Source: Epithemia pelagica
Lineage: Eukaryota > Bacillariophyta > Bacillariophyceae > Surirellales > Surirellaceae
Assembly: GCA_946965045.2 (NCBI GenBank)
Contig: OX337237.1
Span: 1,736,001 to 1,800,000 of the forward strand
Length of the DNA stretch: 64,000 nt
Direction: 5' to 3'
The notes below the pieces were generated by a model. That model ran no database searches. It saw only the letters and a program-made list of their open reading frames with translations, and was not told the DNA's origin. Position numbers and translations under genes: made by a program. Below are positions 44,142-54,021 of this stretch, piece after piece. The first letter of the stretch is position 1. Each line of letters opens with the position of its first letter.

Positions 44142-44308
44142 CTAACCGTCCAATGTCATCCGCTCCCTTGTCCCTTGTTCAGTCCAATTCCTCAACATTC
44201 TAATCCCCTAAACCCGTCGCTCAGGCCGCGGTAGACGATTCCCCCTCATGTATGCCATAAGATTCGGATAGTCTTAAAAAATAGAAGTTACTTATATATA
44301 TATATATA
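44142..44308 (+). other. LINE 3' untranslated region with (TA)n tail
   Basis: A 167-bp segment after the ORF2 stop ending in alternating TA at about 44293-44308. The short dinucleotide tail replaces poly(A), as in several LINE clades that prime on simple repeats. Confidence 0.85.
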
Positions 44309-44324
44309 CATTCTATCTGACTCA
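44309..44324 (+). repeat. Right target-site duplication of the LINE
   Basis: Identical to 35226-35241. The helicase reading frame resumes immediately downstream (CAT TTG CAA CCC). Confidence 0.95.
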
Positions 44325-46247
44325 TTTGCAACCCTACGAAACGGCACAGTTGACTCTGTCAAGTTGCCGTGATGAGGCGCTCAAATTGTTGTGCTGTGCA
44401 TCCAAAATTCTCACGACAAACAACAACCAGAACCTCCTCCTAGATTGTCTTGATCCACCTTCTGAACCTGTGCTGGATCAAGCGTTGGAGTATTTGCAAG
44501 GAATTGGAGCGTGTACAATGAACCGTCGTGAAGTTCCAGAGCCAACCTCGGCAGGAAAGCTCATGGTGGCGCTATCCTTTCCTGTAGAAGATGCCTACAT
44601 GATTTTGACAGGCGGTAGATTGGCGTTGATGCATGAGGTTCTAGCAGTACGAGCGATAGCCACACACAAACCCATGCCTATTATTCATCATTTTGGAGAG
44701 ACTCGGCAGAATTATGACATTCTGTCTAGGTTTCACCCCGATGTTCAAATGAATCAGCCTACTTCTGTCTTATTGGCCCATTTGGCTGCATTTTTCTACT
44801 GGGACAGAACTTGGAATTCAAAGAGGTGTCAAGCAATGCTGGAGCAGTTCTCTGTCGCAACGTCACGAAACATGGATTTGGATGGTGAGGATCCCAACGT
44901 GACTATGTCACCCATTGATGTTCCATCTACGGAGATGACTCCGTACATGAACGGCGTCGTTTCCAGTGCCAATCCATGCTGCGATGTGGCTAAATGGACC
45001 GTCGAACTCGAAGCAAAACACACAGAGTGGTGCGAACGGATGGAAATCAGTGCAACTGCTGTTCGAGGCATTGCAGAACTCTTTGCCAGTTCTGTCAATG
45101 TCTTTTACCGCTCGGATTTCGAACCAGCGTGGCTACGATGCAGTCAGCCAACGCCTCATTGGCACTGCAATGGCTTGTCTTGTGATAAAGAAGAACAAGA
45201 TCTGGCAACGCTTCAGGATTTGCCTGAGTCAACCACCGCCATGTTCTTAAATGGAACCTATGGTCATTCACGAGGCAAAGCCCTCGTAGGCTCCTAACAG
45301 CACTGTGCGATAATCCGGCCTGGGCTTCGCAGTATGCATCCAGTCTAAGGCCGTTGAATTCCCAAGTTTCGGTGCTTTCTTCTCCACCTCCGGATGGAAG
45401 AATGGCGTGCATCCATTTCCTCCGTGGAAATTGCCAAAATGGAACAAATTGCCGGTTTTCACACAACGTCAATGCAACTCGCCCCCCTTGCAAGTACTTT
45501 TTACTTGAAACATGTAGAAAGGGCAGTGCATGCATGTTTTCCCATGAAATACAGGACCCACGTGAGATACGCTCTCAGGTTGCGAGCAACCCGTCTCATT
45601 TATTGGATGCAGTTGCTCCATCTCTCGAGTCCCTTGGCTTCAAAGGAGGCGTGATATCGTGGTACTTGAAAGAGTTTCCCTCTAACAATACACTACTGCT
45701 GAAAGACGCGTGTTTTGCCTTTACGCAGTCTTTAATTACTCTTGGTCACACTCCCAGATTCGTATCTGATTTTTCGACACAGGTGGGCGGCGCAGAACAT
45801 CCCAGGGAAATCGGTTCAATTTCGATACTTTATGCCAACCCAAGCCGTCTCCATACGAACGAGCAGGTTAGACAGCTGCTCTTTGAGATCCAAAACTTTG
45901 TTTGGATGTTTCCGTCCACAGAATCCGAGGAAGATGACGGTAGCCAAGAGTCTCTGGTATTCGCAACGCTCTTGAGTCTCGCTCAGCTTGCTCGCACGAA
46001 ACATGGCTTTAGTATGAGTTTTGGTGTTTCATTCCATTCCGACCAGTTTTCTCGATGGAATGTGCTAAGAAATGCTATTCGGTTGGGTTGGAAGCTTAGT
46101 TCCTGGGAAGCATTTGAAGTCAGTGACTTTCCCAACTTCAAACCCAGAGGAGGAGACAGCGGTAACGAAATGATTGTTCCCGAATCTTGCCGACTTTATC
46201 GCTTCATATACGACGCACCAGGGAGAATCGAACTTGATTTAAACTGA
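44325..46247 (+). pseudogene. DExH-box RNA helicase pseudogene, 3' part (HA2 region and two CCCH zinc fingers)
   Basis: This continues the interrupted gene in the same frame (LQPYETAQLTLSSCRDEALK). It contains the helicase-associated region, with LLDCLDPPSEPVLDQALEYL and IGACTMNRREVPEPTSAGKL. A one-base shift near 45294 moves the frame. The last part (to 46247) has two CCCH zinc fingers, CIHFLRGNCQNGTNCRFSH and CKYFLLETCRKGSACMFSH, then about 230 residues without a known motif. A DExH core with C-terminal CCCH fingers resembles plant CCCH/helicase proteins, so the parent gene was probably an RNA-binding helicase of about 1,050 residues. An intact paralogue elsewhere in the genome is likely but not visible here. 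Confidence 0.85.
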
Positions 46248-46477
46248 AAGCCATTTAGCGAAGAGGTGAATTGTGAGAAAATTTGACGAGTATCGACCAG
46301 CACGACCACGCCGCTATATGCTGGTACCAGTTATCATCATTGCATGGCATATATATCCGCACCTTTCTCCAATTAAGGTTGAAGTAACTCGTCCTAAAAA
46401 GACAGTCTGGAGCAAGAGTTTATCAAGAATTGTCTTCCTCTGGACGTAGAATGAGTTCAACACGATGAGAAATACTT

Positions 46478-48114
46478 CTACCCTGTCTCACCCGAAAATA
46501 TCCTCCGCTGCTCGTCCCAGTTCTTGGGATCGTGAAACCAGCTCTGTGTCATGTTGGTGTAAAGCAGAGGACGCCGGACACCCTCAGAAACGTTTGCCAT
46601 ACCTAAAAGAACACAATAAACTGAGGACGCAAAAACACAGTGGAAAAGGTCATCTTTCTGTTGGGCGTACCGAAATGAAGAATCCGGCAATCGAATATGA
46701 GCACATCTCCTACGTGGAGAAACGGCCGTACCACGAAGGATTTCCAGCTGCGTTTTGAATGTTCGTCACCTGACGTGTTTTGTGCGCAGAATTCGAGGGT
46801 GTGAGAACCATGAACAAAGGCCGTTTGACCCACTGTAGGATCTGATGGTGAACCAGGTGTAAACAAGTTTATGTAATGGGCAGGTAGACCGTCTAAATGT
46901 TCGAACAGGTGAGGAGTATCAGCATGGACAGCTTGGTCGGCGCTACCTGGGAGACTAATGATCCCTCCGATCGGGCCTATTCGAATATCTTGATAACTTC
47001 CGTCAGGTCCGCTTCCTGAAAAGTTATATCTCCCAAAGTTTCCAGGATACAACGCATCATTTCTTGGATTCATTACCCGACGAACAATCTCTAGCACATC
47101 CTGGTCGCCTCGGAAGAAGAATTCAGGGGTATTGGTTGATTCCTTTTGGGAAGTAAGCGGGGTTTTGGCTGTGACAGTCCACGCGCGATTTCCCTGTGAT
47201 GCACCTCTTGTCCGATTCAACGACGGTCCATGTCTCAAGTCCATTCGTAAGTCTTCCCGCATTGACAATTCACGATAGGCGGAGGGATCTGCTCTCGATA
47301 GGTGAGGCTGGAAAAGGTCGACACCTTCCATTTCAAGCAATCTGGCTGCAGCAAGGTCAAGGTCCGACAAAACTGCATTCCCCCATTCCTGACAGACATG
47401 AGGGTCCAACAGTTGAGGAATAACACAATAACCAAACTGGTTCAAACATTTCACTGCTCTCGCGACTGATGTCTCGGAGAGACGTTTGCTGGTTTGCTCG
47501 TAGACATTCGTGGAAACACATGCTTCCTGGAGGCGTTCACGTTCTCTTTGTTGCTGTAATTCCGTCTGGCGCAGCCATGTGCAACATGCGGAGTGATTCT
47601 GGATTGTACAAGTCCATTTTTGCATCATCACCATCTCTAAATCCTTTGAAGCAAAGACAGGCTTCACGTCATGCATTTGCCAGATATGTGGATCCCACGG
47701 AACGGCGTCCAACGCACATTTTAGGAGACAAAGAACTCCACCACGGACAATCGACTTCTCAAGTTCCTGTCTTTTGCTGGTGTGGGACCAGCTTTCACCC
47801 AGAAAAATAACTGCATCAAATTTTTGATGAACTGTCTGGGTACCTTGCGATGGCAATAAGAACCCTCTCGAGACAAGACTTTCTTCTATTATTTTCTTTT
47901 CTTGTAGGACTTCATCTGAAGTTTCCTCTTGGGCTATTCTGTAAGCAACGTTGATGGCAACGCAACCAAGGCGGATTTTTTGTTTCAAATAGTGCTGGAC
48001 AAGGAAGCTTGTCAAGCCTTGTACAAACTCGTCGGTGGATTTCTCAACAGGTAATGCTCCATTATCATCATCAGATTCATCGCCGAAAGCGTCCCATGGA
48101 TCGGTTTCATCCAT
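46478..48114 (-). CDS. Phytanoyl-CoA dioxygenase (PhyH)-like Fe(II)/2-oxoglutarate oxygenase, two exons
   Basis: Exon 1 runs 48114-46671 and exon 2 46602-46478 on the minus strand, with a 68-nt intron (GTACGC...TTTTAG). This gives 522 residues from the Met of MDETDPWDAFGDESDDD; another in-frame ATG at 48189 would add 25. The N-terminal 220 residues are not assigned. The oxygenase domain (about 260-510) carries HADTPHLFEH (the HxD of the iron triad), GQTAFVHGSH and CRILHFG with a candidate distal His. Exon 2 completes a conserved ending, RRPLLYTNMTQSWFHDPKNW. Without splicing the protein ends early in unrelated residues. PhyH-like enzymes hydroxylate lipids or small molecules; the substrate here is unknown. 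Confidence 0.85.
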
Positions 48115-48189
48115 GTTTGAGGAAGTAAAGATATAATAAAGATCGTAACAGGGGTCGCAAATCGCAAAATCTCTCACATCGGCCCCCAT

Positions 48190-48566
48190 TCCCTAAAAAG
48201 GGGGTGCATGTTCAGGAGGTGATGCTATGATAGCTACTCCTATCTCCTATTTATGATAACCATAGCAGCTTTCCATAACCTGTCTACCTAGAAGAACCTG
48301 TGTATCACAAGAACGTGGACACCTGTACGGCTATCAAAGTTGACGCAATTGGGATATCGAAACTGGTCCAAGTTCAAGGAGTTTTTAAGTTAAAAGGTGA
48401 CAAAATGGACCCTCCGGAGATGTACCTGCACCCATCCATCAAGGCGAGGATAGGTTCTGGGACAGCAGAAGAGAACCATTGAGTCGACTACCACCCACAA
48501 GGTTATTCGCGACACAGTTGAAGTCGCCATGAGAACAAGGAGTGCATTGAGACCCCAATCCAAGGG
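48190..48566. other. Intergenic region
   Basis: Between two minus-strand genes: promoter side of the PhyH-like gene and 3' side of the hydrolase gene. A 60-codon plus-strand frame at 48300-48482 has no supporting feature. Confidence 0.45.
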
Positions 48567-51500
48567 TCAACATTCGATGAGCGGTCTTACACAGTTTTTC
48601 TCAACGCAGATGTCAACAACTTCACCGTTGCTCACGAAGTTCGATATTTGGCGAATAGCAGCCACATCCTGTCGCAAACAGACGTGCACTGCTGTCTCTG
48701 TTCCAAATTTATCGGTTCGCGGAAGCAAGTCCAATTCCCGTAGAAACAAGAATTCAGTGAAGGTAACATTCGAGTGGAATTTCCCCTGAACTGAATCAGA
48801 CGCCGAAGAGAGTCCAAATATTTCTCTTGGATGATGTGGAAGAAGTCTGGCATCAAATCCACGAGCCAAGGCTTCCGCAGCATTTGTCGGTACAGTTGCA
48901 TCTCCAAGTCCTGCTTGAATTAGTATCGGAGGAAATGGCTCATTCACTGGCTGTGCAAGAAATCCTGAACCCTCTGTGGAATCCCAACCCATCTGGATAA
49001 GAGCAATCAACATTCGAACATGACGATTATTGTAGAAGTTGAGTAGAAGGAGGGCGTCGTATCCTTCGAAGGCAAGAGACCTCGTCATGATAAGTGCAAA
49101 TGGAGTTCCAGGTACTCCTAAAACTGCGCGGTCAATCAATTCAGTGACCCCAGACAACGCTACATAGCCAGCCCCAAGAATCCCACCTTGAGAGTTACCA
49201 TAGAAAGCGTAGGGAGGGTTGTTTTTCTCGGGTCGATAGATTCTGCCCTCATAGTCGAAATCTAACCAATCCGTCGCCCACATGGCGTTGCGTGCGAAAT
49301 GTTGCATTGCAAGTTTGCATGCATATCCTTGAATCAGATTGTCGCGTATGGCCTGGAACATGGAGGGTCTTGCAACCAAAGTCTTCATGACAAACAAGAG
49401 GTCGTAGGCCGACATTCCACGCCAGTCCATGGCAATGACAACATATCCTTCTTCATCAGCTAGGCGCGTCACGAAAGAGAACGTGGCCTCGTCTCTATCG
49501 AAGAAAAGACCGTGTCCATATTCCAAGACCCCCGAGACATCCCTTGGTTTCACTTTCTCATTAATACTTATGTCGTCCACGGTAGATGCCCACACGGAAC
49601 ATGGCAGATGAACGCGAAACTTTGCAGACCCAATGAGTGTTGGAATTCCAGATGCGACAGCATCGTCGTCCAAAAACGAAGCTCGTTGTCCAGCTCCAAA
49701 ACCCTCTAAAAACCAAGGGACATCGATTTCAGCGTTTAACGTTTTCGCATAGTGTGTTCCTTCCTCTAAACAGTTTTGCTCTTCTGTACTCACAAGACGA
49801 GAGTGTTCTGCCCATTCCCAACTCTCTTCCGACACAAGCTTCATAGTGGCGTCACGCACGGCCCGCACTGGACCCAACTGCGAGTGTTCACTTATGGTAG
49901 GAAAATCAAACAGAAGTTGAAGAGCTTGCGAGTCAGAAGAATATGAAAACCATGGTGCTGCCTGTTCTAGCGCAGGGATCACAACTTCTCTATACCGTGT
50001 CGCCCTTTCGTGGTCATCAGAACGTCCTGCCATGAGTGCCTTCAGTCCTCTGGTGGGTGGCAGACGTTCTCCAGACGTGGCATTTACGGCTCCGACAACA
50101 GCAAGCGCGTAGTGGTTGTTGTGTTTGCATGGACGAGCGGGGAAAACCAACACAAGTGGGTTCTCAGGATCTAGGTAATCAATCTCGGCTGAATGTGGAA
50201 CCAGTTCCTGGGCATTGACGTCAAGCAACAGAGTTGTCGATTCCCGCGTAATGCTTTTCGCAATATTAGAAGGTCCCATTAACGTGGTCACGTTGGAATT
50301 TACAAGATTCGGGTTTTGCGTGAGAGCCTCGTTGGACTCCTTCAAACCATTGATGTAGAACATGATTGGTCCCATGGTTGGAAAGCCGTCGAGTTTATTC
50401 AGGAAATTGGCATGGACAAACTTGTTCCGAGCTTTCAGAGGAGGAATCACCTCGGGGTGCAGATTCACTCGGTACCCTGTACGTGAGGTATTGCTTCTTG
50501 ACATAAAATGGTAGGACGGAAACGGAAGCATACACTCTGTCGTATCTAAAGGATCGCAATACCTCCCACCAAGCTCGGTTGCCGGTGGACCAAAACCCAC
50601 AAAATATTCCACCAGCGAAAAAAGAGACCATACCAAAAGAAATGCTGCCACAAAGGACGCGATTAGCCATAGTTTCCGGATCCAGGATTTCGTCGTTTCA
50701 ACAGTCCTCACTTTCCACACAAAGAAGCCTCCTGTTACAACATAGTAATTTCGAGTTGATGGAAAGAAACGGCGGTACCAGAACAAGACTCCGAAAAGAA
50801 CTCTTAACGATGCCACAAAATATCCACCCAGAGTCGCTAGACGTAGCACAGCCTTATAATGAACGTACTCCGGTACGGCACTTCCATCGCATTCTGTCAA
50901 GAAAATGTAGTCAACGTTTCCAAATATGAGCGGATACACCCAGCCAAAAAGCGCTATGTCCACAATCGACGATAATGACGTCAAGCAAGAAGTGAGACAG
51001 GGTTGACGGCGCGATCTATTCAGCTGCTTCTGAGATAAGAGCATCACTGAGGAAAGACCTGAAACACAATTAAACAAAAGATGCCCAGCGAGAAGAAGAT
51101 CAATCCACATTCGTCCCACCATATCAAAGAAAACAGACATCAACAGAACCAAGATGGGAGCAGTACAGCAAAGACTCAAAATAGAAAACGGGAACCACTG
51201 CTGGGAGAATACGTAAACTTGATGAAACTCATGATCATCGTGCCGAGATTCCTCGTCTTCCATTCCATAATCAGCATTCGAAATTTCCAGCCCTTCTCGC
51301 CTATTGTTCGATCCTGAAACAGTTGCGTTCCATGAACGAAGCGATTCTGTATCACCCTCAATGTCCAGGTTCGATGGCGACGAAGAATCCATTTCGTGTG
51401 CGTTTGTCGAGTATACCAATGAACCCACTTCACTATTGATGACATCTGTTGTTTGAGTTGAGGAATTTCCGTCCGGAATTTTCACGGATCCTCGTGCCGT

Positions 51501-51794
51501 GCTCAAAATCCCCGACAAGACATTTCTTTTCTTGCTCGCCATTTGTGCCATGAGGCTTCTTTTAACTTCTTCCTCTGTCAATATCAATGGATTATGTTCA
51601 TCGGTGCCAAGTTCTCCTTTGGCGAGTTGAGAGTTCACGCTTTCGTCTCGCTTGGCTCTTGTCTGCAAAAGCGAGACGGAATCATGATCGTGCAATGGCG
51701 GAGCGGTGAACGCTCCACCCGTTTCATGTTGTTCTAATAGCGTTGGACTGTTTTCATCATCATCAACGCCTCCAATGTTGAAATTCTTCATCAT
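48567..51794 (-). CDS. Polytopic membrane protein with a C-terminal alpha/beta-hydrolase domain
   Basis: A single exon of 1,075 residues. The N-terminal 190 residues are acidic and disordered. About six hydrophobic segments follow at roughly 200-430 (for example ILVLLMSVFFDMVGRMWIDL and SFVAAFLLVWSLFSLVEYFV). The rest is a large globular region with NxT/NxS sites. The hydrolase core shows VLEYGHGLFFDRDEATF, VVIAMDWRGMS, the nucleophile motif YGNSQGGILG (Ser 868), GLGDATVP (candidate acid) and HVCLRQD near the end (candidate His). The motif set closely resembles large secreted bacterial esterase/lipase-like proteins, so bacterial ancestry of the catalytic part is plausible. The membrane module and long N terminus look like eukaryotic additions. 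The hydrolase probably faces the lumen or cell exterior. Substrate unknown. Confidence 0.8.
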   Translation of the reverse strand: MMKNFNIGGVDDDENSPTLLEQHETGGAFTAPPLHDHDSVSLLQTRAKRDESVNSQLAKGELGTDEHNPLILTEEEVKRSLMAQMASKKRNVLSGILSTARGSVKIPDGNSSTQTTDVINSEVGSLVYSTNAHEMDSSSPSNLDIEGDTESLRSWNATVSGSNNRREGLEISNADYGMEDEESRHDDHEFHQVYVFSQQWFPFSILSLCCTAPILVLLMSVFFDMVGRMWIDLLLAGHLLFNCVSGLSSVMLLSQKQLNRSRRQPCLTSCLTSLSSIVDIALFGWVYPLIFGNVDYIFLTECDGSAVPEYVHYKAVLRLATLGGYFVASLRVLFGVLFWYRRFFPSTRNYYVVTGGFFVWKVRTVETTKSWIRKLWLIASFVAAFLLVWSLFSLVEYFVGFGPPATELGGRYCDPLDTTECMLPFPSYHFMSRSNTSRTGYRVNLHPEVIPPLKARNKFVHANFLNKLDGFPTMGPIMFYINGLKESNEALTQNPNLVNSNVTTLMGPSNIAKSITRESTTLLLDVNAQELVPHSAEIDYLDPENPLVLVFPARPCKHNNHYALAVVGAVNATSGERLPPTRGLKALMAGRSDDHERATRYREVVIPALEQAAPWFSYSSDSQALQLLFDFPTISEHSQLGPVRAVRDATMKLVSEESWEWAEHSRLVSTEEQNCLEEGTHYAKTLNAEIDVPWFLEGFGAGQRASFLDDDAVASGIPTLIGSAKFRVHLPCSVWASTVDDISINEKVKPRDVSGVLEYGHGLFFDRDEATFSFVTRLADEEGYVVIAMDWRGMSAYDLLFVMKTLVARPSMFQAIRDNLIQGYACKLAMQHFARNAMWATDWLDFDYEGRIYRPEKNNPPYAFYGNSQGGILGAGYVALSGVTELIDRAVLGVPGTPFALIMTRSLAFEGYDALLLLNFYNNRHVRMLIALIQMGWDSTEGSGFLAQPVNEPFPPILIQAGLGDATVPTNAAEALARGFDARLLPHHPREIFGLSSASDSVQGKFHSNVTFTEFLFLRELDLLPRTDKFGTETAVHVCLRQDVAAIRQISNFVSNGEVVDICVEKNCVRPLIEC

Positions 51795-52103
51795 GTGTCC
51801 ACAATGAGAAAACTATGCTATCATAGGAGTACATAGATTAGGAGAGTAGGTAGTCCTTGTGGAGTCTACCTAGCTCCGTAGCCATAGCTATTCGGTCCCA
51901 TTTAACTCCCTACTAGGAGTACGTACCATGCTATGGAGCCACGTGACCAGAAATCGCACTTTGGCCCCTTGCATTGCTTCTACTGGAAAGACGGAAAGCT
52001 TTTTCGGGAAATGAAAGCTGAAAGAAATTGAATTACGGAGCAGCTCACAGGACGACGACTACTTCCAAGTTCCAAGAGAACGTGTGGACTTGAGTAATCG
52101 GAA
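51795..52103. other. Intergenic region with imperfect repeats
   Basis: Between two minus-strand genes. AGGAGTAC and related GGAGT/TACCTAG motifs recur on both strands at about 51825-51930, forming imperfect inverted repeats. No gene is seen. Confidence 0.4.
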
Positions 52104-53773
52104 CTAAAACTTAAAGTTCTTTCCAAGATCGTCGTCATCGTCATCCTCTTGTCGCTTTCTCTTTGATGCATTAGTGTTTCCGGTCGGCATGGCTTTGGAA
52201 ATGACACTCTCAACTCCTCCATCTGGTGCTGTTGGTACTGCGTATGTTCGTTCCGAAGCAAAGACGACACCTGCCTGATCCCCCGCCCTTGTTTGTTCCA
52301 AGACTTGATACAATGGTTTGGGAGGTGCTGGAGTTTCACCGCCTTCTTCTAGTTTGCGAAGGTTAACGGGAGCTGTCACAGACGTAGGCGCAGCTGGAGG
52401 TAGAGGCAAAATGGATTGAACTCCCTCTTCCTCGTTTTCTTCCCCTTCTTCATCAGAATCTTCCATATCATCCGACTTCTCGTCTTCACTCGATTCAACA
52501 TCGTCAGGCTCGTCCTCGACCACTCCAGTTGGCAACGCGCCCCATGATGCTTTTCCAATCATTTTACCATCGCTAGTGACAAGGCTTTCTGTGCTATCAT
52601 CTTTAGAAGTGTTGGTACCAGGGAGGTCAAAAGGGTTTCCGCCATACAGAGGCCTCCCATAGGGGTCGACAGGGGGTTTGCCCCAGCCGCCAGGATGGAA
52701 TCCATAACGACACTCCTCGTGGGGAAGAGGCGCATTCAACCCTGGAACTTTCAGACCTGGATACGACGGAGGAGGACCATAACGCTGCATGTTCAGTAGC
52801 CACGGAGGAGGGGCGATTTCTGCTGTCATTCCTAGTGCTTCACGAAGCCTGTTGGATAATTTTCCGGTGGATTTCTTTTGAATGTCCACTTCTAGTTCCT
52901 TTCCTTCATAATATAGATCTCCGAACTTTGTCAAATTGGAAGGTTTCGTCTGGTATTTGAAGAACGCATCATGGAGCGTTCGATAATCAACATCTATCGC
53001 TCCCATTTTCGGAGCGACTCGACTTCGGTTTTTTTGTTTGGCTGACATGTTCGATTCAGCTTCCGCTACGGTGTCCCGTACTTCTGTTATTCCTGTTTTG
53101 ACAATGAAATCTGGAAGTTGGAATGGTGGTTTCTCAAAACCTCTCTGGTTTCTGGAATGTGAGAAAACATAGGTTTAACAAACCATCGTTTCAAACAGAC
53201 AGGGATACACCCAGACACTTATACGCCACTCACCTTCCCTTGCAGGTATTTCCGCTTGCGCCCCCAATGTCTCGGAACAGGGACCGAGCCTGGCGCCGCC
53301 TTTAGTTGAATTAAGAAATCAGGGTCTGCTGCGGTGATATCATGGGCCTCTACCAAGTCAGGCCGCACCACGCGGCGTTTTAGTGCAGCAACAGTCGGGC
53401 GTAGTTTCTCTCTCAATTTCCGTTTACTCAACACGAAGTGTCCGGTGCCATGTCCATCTTCATCTTCTGTAAAATCCCCTAAATCATCCCCAGAAAGTCC
53501 GGAATCCACCTCACCCTTGATGTCTTCGGTGCTATTATTTGACACTACTGCGAATTTGGCTTGAAACCGTTTGAGTTGTTCCAACAGCAGATCATATTTT
53601 CCACCGCCTGAGGAGTCCACGAGGTCTTCGGCAACATATTCAATTTCAACATGAATGTCATTTTCTTGTTGCTTATCCGGATCATTCTGTTCTTCTTGCG
53701 CTTTGCTTTCTGCCTTCGCGAGCTTCTTGCGTTCGCGCTTCCGTCGATTGCGTTCCGCGGTCGATAATCCCAT
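52104..53773 (-). CDS. SF3B2: Splicing factor 3b subunit 2 (SF3B2/SAP145), two exons, 526 aa
   Basis: Exon 1 is 53773-53234 and exon 2 53144-52104 on the minus strand; the 89-nt intron has GTGAGT and CCAG ends. The start MGLSTAERNRRKRERKKLAK is the typical basic beginning. The DUF382 region crosses the splice junction: RPDLVEAHDITAADPDFLI, SVPVPRHWGRKRKYLQGK, then RGFEKPPFQLPDFI. The PSP domain follows with PPPSYPGLKVPGLNAPLP and YGFHPGGWGKPPVDPYGRPL. An acidic stretch (SSEDEKSDDMEDSDEEGEEN) and a Lys-rich nuclear-localisation-like end (KRKRQEDDDD) complete it. SF3B2 is a U2 snRNP subunit contacting pre-mRNA near the branch site. It is shorter than animal SF3B2 because it lacks the long N-terminal Pro-rich and SAP region. 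Upstream non-ATG extension of the frame is not needed. Confidence 0.95.
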
Positions 53774-54021
53774 GGTTGTTTCAGCCTGTTGTGCTGCAGG
53801 AGTGCGATAGTGCGTCTGGCATTCGTACGTTTCGTTCGAAGGGCCGAGTCTGTCTGTCCGACGTCCGATGCCGACGGGGTCGAAGTCGAAGATCTTTCTT
53901 CGCGACGCTTCTTGTTTCTTCGCCACAGGAAGATTTACTATCTACAGAATCATTCCACCGTTTGGAGTCACCCTGGAGTGCCAATCAACTCTGTTCAAAA
54001 GTAACATAATCCAACGATATC
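53774..54021. promoter_or_regulatory. Divergent promoter region, SF3B2 / prohibitin
   Basis: A 248-bp spacer between divergent start codons, so it must include both promoters and leaders. No specific motif is assigned. Confidence 0.4.

Larger units (their letters stand above)
35242..44308 (+). mobile_element. Non-LTR retrotransposon (LINE) with ORF1, endonuclease, RT and RNase H, 9,067 bp
   Basis: A complete-length but mutated LINE in the helicase pseudogene. The evidence is a perfect 16-bp target-site duplication, no terminal repeats, a coiled-coil Pro-rich ORF1, and ORF2 with AP-type endonuclease, reverse transcriptase, RNase H and a C-terminal Cys/His cluster. The 3' end is a run of TA dinucleotides rather than poly(A). 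The short leader contains a 16-bp palindrome at 35290-35305. Lesions are a 7-bp duplication in ORF1, an in-frame TAA at 38335-38337, and a frameshift in an A run at 40443-40448, so this copy is not autonomous. RNase H downstream of RT suggests an I-like group; exact clade is uncertain. Joining the flanks at the duplication restores a continuous helicase frame. Confidence 0.95.

Noticed and set aside
35242-44308. LTR retrotransposon or viral insertion as the source of the RT
   Set aside because: No terminal repeats, protease, integrase or capsid genes; AP endonuclease plus RT plus RNase H with a 16-bp target duplication and simple-repeat tail mean a LINE.
48300-48482. A 60-codon plus-strand frame between the PhyH-like and hydrolase genes
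   Set aside because: Too short and unpatterned, in a minus-strand gene context.
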